DNA of 5,591 nt, taken from an uncultured Eubacteriaceae bacterium. Lineage in GTDB: Bacteria; Bacillota; Clostridia; Lachnospirales; CAG-274. This document shows, piece by piece, positions 1-5,591 of this stretch (within the stretch, counting starts at the first letter, position 1; every line of letters begins with the position of its first letter). Made by a program: the position numbers and the translations under genes. Location of the stretch: NCBI GenBank assembly GCA_938042265.1, contig CALIRN010000201.1, positions 1-5,591 of the forward strand, in the 5' to 3' direction. The notes beneath the pieces are model-generated. The model searched no databases, was not told the origin of the DNA, and saw nothing but the letters and a program-made list of their open reading frames with translations.

Positions 1-1147
1 TGGTAATACCCTTATTAATTACATCTCTAAGTCTTTGTGTACCTGCTTCGGGTGCAAAGGTAAGGCTTGATTTACGTACCTCCTGTACCCTCTGCATAAG
101 GTCAAGATTAAAAGCGTCTATTCTAAGTGAGGGGAGTGAAACATTTATACTATCCTTTGCATATAAATCAAGAAGATTATTTGCAAGTTTTTTAAAATCC
201 GTAAAATCTCCCGTAGAAAGACTTGTAAGGCTGATTTCATCATGTCCCGAATACTCAACAAGGGATTTTGAGCACTCAACAAGCCGTGCGGTACTTTTCT
301 CCCTGACAGGGCGGTATACATAGCCTGCCTGACAAAAACGGCAGCCTCTTATACAGCCCCTGAAGACCTCAAGTGTTACTCTGTCATGAACAACCTCAAT
401 AAGGGGTACAAGCTGCTTTTCAGGATAAAATGCCTTATCCATATCCGTAACAATAACCTTACGTATTACCGCAGGTGCATCGGCATGGTTTGGTTTTATA
501 CTTTCAACCTCACCATTTTCCTTATAATCCACATCATAAAACTTTGGAACATAAATACCCTCTATTTTTAGTATCTTACTTAAAAATTCATCCTTAGTGC
601 CGCCTGCTTTTTTATGCTCTCTGTACATATCCAGAAACTCATCATAGCTTACCTCACCCTCACCGATATAGAAAATATCAAAAAAATCAGCCAGCGGTTC
701 GGGATTATAGGCACAAGGACCTCCGCCGACAATAATAGGATCATCCTCTCCTCTGTCCTTTGCATAAATAGGTATTCCTGCCAGATCAAGCATATTAAGG
801 ATGTTTGTATAGCTCATTTCAAACTGGAGTGTAAACATTACAAAATCAAAATTTTTAATCGGGTCACCTGTTTCCAAAGCATAAAGAGGGATATTATTCT
901 CCCTCATTTTATCCTCCATATCGCACCATGGAGCAAAGCATCTTTCACAATAGGTATCCTCTCTGCGGTTAAAAAAGAAGTACAAAATCTGTAAACCCAA
1001 ATGGCTCATACCTACCTCATAGGTATCGGGAAAGCAAAAGGCTATCCTTGTATCCACCTCATCAGGATTCTTTTCAACCATATTTATCTCACTGCCGATA
1101 TATCGTGCAGGCTTTTCCACCTGCTTTAAAATTGAATGTAAATCCAT
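1..1147 (-). CDS. B12-binding-domain radical SAM protein, TIGR03960-like (3' end cut by window edge)
   Basis: I read 382 uninterrupted codons before the left edge; the family is usually about 600 residues or more, so the C-terminal part is missing. The N-terminal half (about residues 30-170) resembles a cobalamin-binding-type Rossmann domain, with DTYEVGMSHLG at 41-51, FTLQFEMSYTN at 105-115, GGGPCAYNPEPLADFFD at 141-157 and GEGE at 162-165. The radical SAM core follows: the CxxxCxxC cluster motif is C265, C269 and C272 in RGCIRGCRFCQAG. FAPEAGTQRLRDVINKG at 365-380 is another family hallmark. Such proteins bind a 4Fe-4S cluster and S-adenosylmethionine; the substrate of this family is not established. 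In many Clostridia the gene sits just before a TIGR03936 protein, an RNase G-like gene and the rplU-rpmA ribosomal genes, which cannot be checked here. The ATG start is supported by GGAGGA at 1151-1156 and by the typical QVEKPARYIG beginning. It lies 27 bases after the GrpB-family gene and is probably co-transcribed with it. The family call is by eye but strong. Confidence 0.93.
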   Translation of the reverse strand, partial: MDLHSILKQVEKPARYIGSEINMVEKNPDEVDTRIAFCFPDTYEVGMSHLGLQILYFFFNRREDTYCERCFAPWCDMEDKMRENNIPLYALETGDPIKNFDFVMFTLQFEMSYTNILNMLDLAGIPIYAKDRGEDDPIIVGGGPCAYNPEPLADFFDIFYIGEGEVSYDEFLDMYREHKKAGGTKDEFLSKILKIEGIYVPKFYDVDYKENGEVESIKPNHADAPAVIRKVIVTDMDKAFYPEKQLVPLIEVVHDRVTLEVFRGCIRGCRFCQAGYVYRPVREKSTARLVECSKSLVEYSGHDEISLTSLSTGDFTDFKKLANNLLDLYAKDSINVSLPSLRIDAFNLDLMQRVQEVRKSSLTFAPEAGTQRLRDVINKGIT

Positions 1148-1174
1148 AAATCCTCCATGCAAAATAAATATTTC

Positions 1175-1750
1175 TTAAACAACTATATACCTTAAACCGT
1201 ACAATTTCTTGGCTATTTGTGTATACTTAATAACAAAATCGGTTTTAGCCTCAGTATATTCATCCCTATTATATTCATATTTCTTCCAAAGTTGTAATTT
1301 AAGCTTTTCATATTCCCTGGCAGCATCTGTATGATCAATTAAATAATCACGGAAATAAAGCTCATCATTATCCCCCTCATACCTTAAATGCAAATGAAAT
1401 ACCCTTTCAGCAAAGCCGTTTTCCGTGTACCCCTTATTAAAGGTAAGCCTATTACTGCTTTGGCTCATACATATATAACCGTTCCCGGTCATAACAGTCT
1501 TTATTATTTCCAGATCACAATAGGCAGATACTTCAATAAGTATATCAACAATTGGTTTTGCGTGTATAGTTTTAATTGCCGTACTGCCGATATGACTTAT
1601 ACGCTTAATATCGTTTTGAGGTAAAACAGTTTTCAATACCTTTTCTTCTTCAATGTACCATAACCCCCAAATCTCCTTATGTTCTGTCAGAAATATAGGA
1701 AACAGGTGCCACAGTTCTTCTAAACTCATTTCATACAGTTGTTTACTCAT
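1175..1750 (-). CDS. GrpB/UPF0157 family protein (nucleotidyltransferase-fold)
   Basis: A 191-residue protein, close to the normal size for a stand-alone GrpB domain. The hallmark block is RISHIGSTA at 50-58 followed by AKPIVDILIEV at 64-74, matching the family pattern HIGSTAxxxxxAKPxxDIxV. G55-S56 and D69 correspond to the GS and acidic positions of the nucleotidyltransferase fold. Here the usual Val-Pro-Gly after HIGSTA is Ile-Lys-Thr. The second half has HLHLRY at 119-124 and FRDYLIDHTDAAREYEKLK at 133-151, also typical. No signal peptide or membrane segment is seen, so it should be cytosolic. The biochemical role is not established; some relatives are fused to dephospho-CoA kinase, but nothing nearby links this copy to CoA synthesis. 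The start at 1750 is favoured by AGGAG at 1756-1760, five bases upstream; a second Met at residue 8 lacks such a site. It is the first gene of a unit continuing into the radical SAM gene. Confidence 0.9.
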   Translation of the reverse strand: MSKQLYEMSLEELWHLFPIFLTEHKEIWGLWYIEEEKVLKTVLPQNDIKRISHIGSTAIKTIHAKPIVDILIEVSAYCDLEIIKTVMTGNGYICMSQSSNRLTFNKGYTENGFAERVFHLHLRYEGDNDELYFRDYLIDHTDAAREYEKLKLQLWKKYEYNRDEYTEAKTDFVIKYTQIAKKLYGLRYIVV

Positions 1751-1765
1751 ATAATCTCCTAATCA

Positions 1766-2065
1766 AGTAGTTCCATTATAAAAAAATATATCCGCACAAT
1801 ACAATAATTCATATATTGAAACAAATGTAAATATAAATGCAGATATTACGTTAATTTCCGCTATCCTGTAAGACATACCAACACCCCACAAAACGCACAG
1901 CAACAAATATATAATAACAGAGCTTATGAAAAATATAAAATAAACGAAATTTCATTATCTGTTAAGTTACTTGTAACAGCAAATACCATATTTAGACTTA
2001 TTTTCAAACAATAATATCAAAACAACCGTTAAAGCAATATCTGTTATAATATTTGGTAAAACCCT
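1766..2065 (-). pseudogene. Possible remnant of a small integral membrane protein gene
   Basis: This fills most of the 402-base gap between the GrpB-family gene and the lipoprotein gene. Read on the minus strand in one frame, two open blocks carry membrane-like sequence. Positions 2065-1970 give 32 codons with a hydrophobic stretch (ITDIALTVVLILLF) and then a polar, basic loop (ENKSKYG). Positions 1951-1766 give 62 codons with two more hydrophobic stretches (VYFIFFISSVIIYLLLCVLW and INVISAFIFTFVSIYELL) separated by SYRIAE. Three stops between 1952 and 1969 break the frame. A different frame (ATG at about 1991) bridges the break with VTSNLTDNEISF, so a pair of small frameshifts could explain it. 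No convincing start codon with a ribosome site is seen; ATG at 1874-1876 would give only 37 residues. I do not recognise a family. The T-rich strand favours Phe, Ile and Leu codons by chance, so this may be plain intergenic DNA. Confidence 0.3.
1775..1804 (-). promoter_or_regulatory. Candidate sigma-A-type promoter for the GrpB-family gene
   Basis: On the minus strand a perfect TATAAT (plus positions 1775-1780) lies 24 bases upstream of the ATG at 1750. TTGTAT (1799-1804) sits 18 bases further upstream as a weak -35 match, only TTG being conserved. Transcription would begin near 1768, giving a leader of under 20 bases that contains the AGGAG site. The preceding operon ends at a terminator about 360 bases upstream, so a promoter is expected here. 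The surrounding DNA is very AT-rich, so TATAAT can occur by chance. Confidence 0.5.
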
Positions 2066-2110
2066 TCAAAATAACATCCGCAAAATAGTTATTAATTATA
2101 CAAGCTTATT

Positions 2111-2149
2111 TTATTAAAATAGCTGCTCCAAATTCAGAGCAGCCATTTT
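2111..2149 (-). terminator. Intrinsic terminator after the purine/lipoprotein operon
   Basis: GCTGCTC (2122-2128) and GAGCAGC (2137-2143) form a perfect 7-bp stem with an 8-base loop. AAAAT (2116-2120) and ATTTT (2145-2149) extend it past a single A/C mismatch. On the minus strand it begins only a few bases after the lipoprotein gene's TGA (2153-2155), and the transcript continues into ATTTTAATAAAATAA, a short, interrupted U-tract. Position and shape fit a Rho-independent terminator. The symmetric A/T arms mean it might work in both directions, but no plus-strand gene approaches it. Confidence 0.8.
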
Positions 2150-2152
2150 AAA

Positions 2153-3328
2153 TCAATCAACCGTTTTAAAATATTTGTTAAGAGCATACTCTAAAGCATC
2201 CTCACTGTCATCAAGTAAAATATCAGGCTCTAACTGTTCTGCATTAGCGTTTGTATCTGGTCTTGTAATATAATTACTGGATATGTATACCTCTGTTTTT
2301 GTATTAGCTAAAACATATTTATTTGGAGCACCACAAAAATTTGGTGAATTTATGCTTGGCTGACCGATAACGATACCAAGATTACCATCCTGTACCGATG
2401 CTACAAAGTAAACACCTGCACTTAATGTAAGCTCATCACAAAGTACGGCTAAATCAACATCAGGATTTTGCCTTGCAGAGGCAACTGTACCTTTAAAGTT
2501 GTCAGAGCTGCGGCCATATTTAGGAATATTCATTCCCAAAGCTGAAATCAGAGGTGAAATTGCTGCAATTTTTCCGCCTGTGTTTCCTCTTACATCAATA
2601 ATTACCTTACTTCCACCATCTGAAATATATTGCTTAATATTCTCCAAAGCAATTCTGTAATCATCATCCAGCTTTGCCGCATTAAAGTCAACATATAAAA
2701 CATCTCCTTTAAGTTCTGTCATAAATGACTTTGTGCTTGTTGCGGTATCTTGCTTCTTTTCTGAAAATACAGAGGTAAACTCACCATCATTGCATACAAC
2801 ATTAATGTTGTTACTACTCACATCACAACCGCTTAATTGAAGAATATCCTTATTTAAGGCATAATTTTTACGATAGAATGCAACACCTGCATTGTTTTCC
2901 TCAGGGAAATAAAAATCAACTGTTTGAAATATCCTGTTAATATCAATTCCGCCTACGGAAACAATATAGCTTTCCAAGGTATGACTGTTATCCGAAATAA
3001 CGTACAGCTTATCATCAGCATATTTACACTCTAAATACAAAAACTCCGTTCCACTATACTCACGCTTTGACGTAGTATGCATATCCTCCACTGATGTAAC
3101 ATATTTTCTCGTCATAAGCTGAAAATCATAATTATTATCAACAAATTTTGAATTTTTTAAAAATTCACTTTTTGCAGTTTCATAACCCTCAGGCACCATA
3201 TTAAGTTCAAAATAAGGATGATTGCTTTCCAAAAGCTCTACAAGCTGTTCAGCGTCCTCTTTATATTCGGAATTACTACAGCCTGTAAATAATGCAAGCA
3301 CCAAAGCTAAACTTAAAAGCCTTTTCAT
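2153..3328 (-). CDS. S41-family (C-terminal processing peptidase-like) lipoprotein
   Basis: A 391-residue protein with a lipoprotein signal: MKRLL, a hydrophobic core (SLALVLALF) and lipobox FTGC, making Cys17 the predicted lipidated residue. It should be anchored on the outer face of the membrane. The rest resembles S41 serine peptidases. EDMHTT at 81-86 matches the D-x-H-T motif of tricorn/IRBP-type members. SYIVSVGGIDINRIF at 120-134 looks like the 'VxxIxG' PDZ-like strand region. VIIDVRGNTGGKIA at 242-255 is the S41 signature. TLSAGVYF at 301-308 provides the likely nucleophile Ser303. SNYITRPDTNA then LEPDILL at 351-372 matches the family C-terminus. The CtpA-type Lys about 20 residues after the Ser is not seen (GQPS at 322-325), so a tricorn-like His84/Ser303 arrangement or loss of activity is possible. 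The start has AAAGGAG a few bases upstream and only 15 bases separate it from purD, so it is probably co-transcribed, although no link to purine synthesis is known. Substrate unknown. Confidence 0.85.
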   Translation of the reverse strand: MKRLLSLALVLALFTGCSNSEYKEDAEQLVELLESNHPYFELNMVPEGYETAKSEFLKNSKFVDNNYDFQLMTRKYVTSVEDMHTTSKREYSGTEFLYLECKYADDKLYVISDNSHTLESYIVSVGGIDINRIFQTVDFYFPEENNAGVAFYRKNYALNKDILQLSGCDVSSNNINVVCNDGEFTSVFSEKKQDTATSTKSFMTELKGDVLYVDFNAAKLDDDYRIALENIKQYISDGGSKVIIDVRGNTGGKIAAISPLISALGMNIPKYGRSSDNFKGTVASARQNPDVDLAVLCDELTLSAGVYFVASVQDGNLGIVIGQPSINSPNFCGAPNKYVLANTKTEVYISSNYITRPDTNANAEQLEPDILLDDSEDALEYALNKYFKTVD

Positions 3329-3343
3329 ATAATCTCCTTTATA

Positions 3344-4609
3344 TCAATACTTTTTAATACCTATATCATGTCTATAGTGGATATTCTCAAAGGTTACAAT
3401 TTTTACACCATCATAAGCAATTTTTATTGCCTCGTCCAAATCCTTGCCAACACCTGTAATACCCAGTACACGACCACCGTTTGTAACGTACTTGCCATCC
3501 TTAAGTGCCGTACCTGCGTGGAATACAGTGATATTTTCAGCCTTTTTTGCATTATCAAGTCCCTTAATTTCATAGCCCTTTGTATAGCTTTCAGGATAGC
3601 CGCCGCTGGCAAGAACAACACAGCAGGCAGCATTATCATACCATTCAACATTAAGCTTATCAAGGGTACCGTCAATACATGCCTCAAAAATTTCACAAAG
3701 GTCACTCTTTAAACGTGGCAGAATAACCTGAGTTTCAGGGTCACCAAAGCGTGCGTTATACTCAATTACCTTTGGACCGTTCTTTGTAAGCATAAGACCA
3801 AAATATATTATCCCCTTGAATTGTCTGCCCTCTGCATTAAGAGCTGCAACGGTAGGCTTGAAAATGGTTTCCATACAAATACTTGCAATATCCTCGGTAT
3901 ATACACGACTTGGGGAGAAGGTGCCCATACCGCCTGTATTAAGTCCCTCATCATTATCGTAAGCCCTCTTATGATCCTGTGCCGAAACCATGGGTACAAC
4001 GGTATTACCATCGCAGAAGGATAGAACCGAAACCTCAGGCCCTGTTAAAAATTCCTCAATAACAACCTTTGAGCCGCTTGCACCGAATTTTTTATCCACC
4101 ATAAGGGTATTAAGACCTTCAAGTGCTTCATTAATGGTATTGCAGATAAGTACACCCTTGCCCAGTGCAAGACCGTCAGCCTTTAATACAACAGGGAAGC
4201 CTCCTGCCTTTACATACTCGGCAGCCTTATCATAATTATCAAAGGTTTCGTAAGCTGCGGTAGGAATATTATAATTTTTCATAAGCTCCTTACTGAAAGC
4301 CTTGCTGCCCTCAATAATAGCCGCATTTGCTCTTGGTCCAAATACTCTTAGGCCTGCCGCCTCAAATTTATCCACAACACCTGCAACAAGTGGATCGTCC
4401 ATACCTATTACGGTTAAGTCGATTGCGTTTTCCTTAGCAAAATCAACAAGCTTATCAAGCTCCATTGCACCTATCGGAACAAGCTCAGCAATTTCACCGA
4501 TACCCGCATTACCAGGTGCACAGTAAATTTTATCAACCCTTGGACTCTGGGCAAGCTTCCAACAAATGGTATGTTCTCTGCCGCCGCTGCCTACAACTAA
4601 AACCTTCAT
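3344..4609 (-). CDS. purD: Phosphoribosylamine-glycine ligase (GAR synthetase)
   Basis: PurD joins 5-phosphoribosylamine and glycine using ATP to give glycinamide ribonucleotide, step two of de novo purine synthesis, in the cytosol. The protein is 421 residues, the usual full length for the single-function enzyme. Visible landmarks are the N-terminal VVGSGGREHT (5-14), APGNAGI (31-37), GSKAFSKELM (101-110), the ATP-grasp loop KADGLALGKGV (143-153), SAQDHKRAYDNDEGLNTGGMG (209-229, ribose-phosphate and ATP region), the metal and ATP site EYNARFGDPETQ (283-294) and the typical C-terminal YRHDIGIKKY. All are intact. The ATG is supported by AGGAG overlapping the last codons of purN, 9-10 bases upstream. 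It lies 5 bases after purN and 15 bases before the lipoprotein gene, so the genes are very likely one transcript. In many Clostridia purH lies between purN and purD; it is absent here. Codon use matches the genes to its left, not the GC-rich purM. Confidence 0.97.
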   Translation of the reverse strand: MKVLVVGSGGREHTICWKLAQSPRVDKIYCAPGNAGIGEIAELVPIGAMELDKLVDFAKENAIDLTVIGMDDPLVAGVVDKFEAAGLRVFGPRANAAIIEGSKAFSKELMKNYNIPTAAYETFDNYDKAAEYVKAGGFPVVLKADGLALGKGVLICNTINEALEGLNTLMVDKKFGASGSKVVIEEFLTGPEVSVLSFCDGNTVVPMVSAQDHKRAYDNDEGLNTGGMGTFSPSRVYTEDIASICMETIFKPTVAALNAEGRQFKGIIYFGLMLTKNGPKVIEYNARFGDPETQVILPRLKSDLCEIFEACIDGTLDKLNVEWYDNAACCVVLASGGYPESYTKGYEIKGLDNAKKAENITVFHAGTALKDGKYVTNGGRVLGITGVGKDLDEAIKIAYDGVKIVTFENIHYRHDIGIKKY

Positions 4610-4614
4610 ACTTT

Positions 4615-5238
4615 TTATCTCCTTTTTACAATACCGTTTACAATTTCCAATCTGTTTTCGGCAAAAAGCTTAATTGCTTCGGGATATATAACCCATTCCG
4701 CCTGCTCCATAACTCTACGCTGGAGGGTTTCCGGTGTATCGTCATCAAGCACATCAACAGCCTTTTGCAGTATAATAGGGCCTGCATCACATTCGGAGGT
4801 TACAAAATGCACGGTTGCGCCTGTAACCTTAACCCCTGCCTTTAACACAGCCTCGTGAACATGAAGTCCGTAATAGCCCTTGCCGCAGAAGGAGGGGATG
4901 AGGGAGGGGTGGATGTTGATGATGCGGTTTTCAAAGGTGCGGACGAAGTGCTCGTCCAGAATGGAGAGAAATCCGGCCAGCACCACCAGGCCGATGTCCC
5001 GCTTCTGGAGCTCACCGGCCAGGGCGGTGCAGAAGGCGGCGGTGTCGGGGTAGTCCTTCTTGCGGACGGTGATGCCCTCCACCCCGGCCTTGGCCGCCCG
5101 TTCCAGAGCGTAGGCCCCGGGGACGTTGGAGACCACAACGGCGATCTCCCCGCCGGGGATCTCCCCCCGCTCCTGGGCGTCCAGCAGAGCCTGGAGGTTG
5201 GTGCCGCCGCCGGACACCAGAACTGCGATTTTGGTCAC
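4615..5238 (-). CDS. purN: Phosphoribosylglycinamide formyltransferase, with internal composition break
   Basis: PurN transfers a formyl group from 10-formyltetrahydrofolate to GAR, giving FGAR, step three of purine synthesis. It is 207 residues, normal for the family. The GAR phosphate loop is SGGGTNLQA (9-17). The catalytic triad by family comparison is N108 and H110 in INIHPSLIPSF, and D151 in TSECDAGPI; all are present. GKGYYGLHVHEAVL (119-132) is a conserved surrounding motif. The start is GTG at 5236-5238, overlapping the purM TGA (GTGA), which suggests translational coupling. The oddity is codon use: residues 1 to about 123 use mainly G/C-ending codons, whereas from G124 onward (GGA CTT CAT GTT) the codons become mixed and AT-leaning like purD. 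The frame is unbroken across the change. The gene may be an assembly hybrid or a true recombinant. Function as PurN is secure; unity of origin is not. Confidence 0.95.
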   Translation of the reverse strand: MTKIAVLVSGGGTNLQALLDAQERGEIPGGEIAVVVSNVPGAYALERAAKAGVEGITVRKKDYPDTAAFCTALAGELQKRDIGLVVLAGFLSILDEHFVRTFENRIINIHPSLIPSFCGKGYYGLHVHEAVLKAGVKVTGATVHFVTSECDAGPIILQKAVDVLDDDTPETLQRRVMEQAEWVIYPEAIKLFAENRLEIVNGIVKRR

Positions 5239-5591
5239 AGCAGCTCCACCCCCTCGCCGGGGACGATCTCGCCCAGCACATAGCTCGGCTGACCGTTCTC
5301 AGCCAGCAGGGCCATGGCCTTGTCCGCCTCAGGGGCCGGGACAATGACCACCATACCCACGCCCATGTTGAAGGTGTTGTACATGTCTCGCTCAGGGATG
5401 CTGCCCTCTTTGGCGATGAGGTCAAAGATGGGGTGGATGCGCACGTCGCTCTTGCGGATGCGGGCGGCCAGCCCCTTGGGGATGCAGCGGGGGATGTTCT
5501 CGTAGAAGCCGCCGCCGGTGATGTGACTCACCCCGTGGACCTCCACCTGCTCCATCAGGGCCAGCACCGGCTTGACGTAGATCTTGGTGGG
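4870..5591. other. GC-rich block of foreign or chimeric composition
   Basis: From about 4870 to the right edge, base composition differs sharply from the rest. My hand counts of 60-base lines give 43 G+C of 60 for both 4981-5040 and 5041-5100, against 27 of 60 for 3721-3780 in purD and 30 of 60 for 4801-4860 in the distal part of purN. The change is abrupt, within roughly 20 bases (4864-4885), and falls at the GKGYYGLH motif of PurN rather than between genes. No repeat, transposon end or attachment site is visible at the join. The protein style of the right part suggests a GC-rich Clostridia, perhaps Oscillospiraceae; this is inference without a database search. Confidence 0.85.
5235..5591 (-). 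CDS. purM: Phosphoribosylformylglycinamidine cyclo-ligase (AIR synthetase), C-terminal part
   Basis: PurM uses ATP to close the imidazole ring of FGAM, giving AIR, step five of purine synthesis. Only the last 118 residues are in the window, starting PTKIYVKPVLALM; the family is about 340-350 residues, so roughly two thirds lie off the right edge. Recognisable blocks in this partial protein are GVSHITGGGFYENIPR, the family's conserved C-terminal domain motif (matching HxTGGGxxxNxPR), and MYNTFNMGVGMVVIV, matching the usual FNMGxGM strand. It ends GEIVPGEGVELL. The TGA at 5235-5237 overlaps the purN GTG start. The whole visible part is GC-rich with G/C-ending codons, the same as the first part of purN, so it belongs to the right-hand composition block. 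No upstream regulatory region such as a PurR site or purine riboswitch is in view. Confidence 0.96.
   Translation of the reverse strand, partial: PTKIYVKPVLALMEQVEVHGVSHITGGGFYENIPRCIPKGLAARIRKSDVRIHPIFDLIAKEGSIPERDMYNTFNMGVGMVVIVPAPEADKAMALLAENGQPSYVLGEIVPGEGVELL

Noticed and set aside
386..994. Plus-strand open frames at 386-571 and 614-994
   Set aside because: They lie antisense within the radical SAM gene, which reads without a break and has family motifs throughout. No ribosome site or family resemblance supports them.
1959..1979. Imperfect dyad CTGTTA...TAACAG, considered as an operator or small terminator
   Set aside because: Stem of only six AT-rich pairs, no U-tract and far from any start; similar short dyads are expected by chance in this AT-rich gap.
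2045..2050. Plus-strand TATAAT considered as a promoter
   Set aside because: There is no -35-like hexamer at the right spacing and no plus-strand gene downstream.
3368..4526. Several plus- and minus-strand open frames over purD
   Set aside because: All overlap the intact 421-residue purD in other frames; none has recognisable protein sequence.
4864..4885. Mobile element or integration site as the cause of the composition break
   Set aside because: No inverted or direct repeats, tRNA end or transposase sequence is visible, and the purN frame continues exactly across the join.
4855..5425. Long open frames on both strands in the GC-rich part, e.g. 4855-5283 plus and 5012-5425 minus
   Set aside because: GC-rich DNA has few stops, so shadow frames are expected. 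They lie over purN and purM, whose catalytic motifs are clear, and their translations are low-complexity and unlike known proteins.

Overview
The window holds six genes, all on the minus strand. The protein sequences and close packing suggest a Clostridia-type member of the Bacillota, possibly from a gut metagenome; this taxonomic guess is inference from PurD and radical SAM sequence style, AGGAG-type ribosome sites and AT-rich codon use. No mobile element, CRISPR array, rRNA or tRNA gene was seen.

In transcription order (high to low coordinates): the 3' end of purM (5235-5591) overlaps purN by a GTGA start/stop. purN (4615-5238) is followed 5 bases later by purD (3344-4609). Fifteen bases on comes an S41-type peptidase-like lipoprotein gene (2153-3328), which ends at a hairpin terminator (about 2111-2149). 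purM, purN and purD encode early steps of de novo purine synthesis: PurD makes GAR, PurN formylates it to FGAR, and PurM closes the imidazole ring to AIR. The lipoprotein appears to be a passenger at the end of this operon. About 400 bases without an intact gene follow. This stretch carries what may be the remains of a small membrane protein gene and a promoter for a second unit: a GrpB-family gene (1175-1750) and, 27 bases later, a B12-binding-domain radical SAM protein (1-1147) that runs off the left edge.

The most striking feature is a sharp composition break inside purN, near positions 4864-4885. To the right, the start of purN and all of visible purM are strongly GC-rich with G/C-ending codons. 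To the left, the rest of purN and every other gene use mixed or AT-leaning codons. The reading frame is intact and all PurN catalytic residues are present, so the gene reads as a seamless hybrid of two sources joined at a highly conserved motif. An assembly chimera between two related purine operons is the simplest explanation; a real recombination event is the alternative. Operon-level conclusions that cross this point, such as the purN-purD adjacency without purH, should be treated with care.
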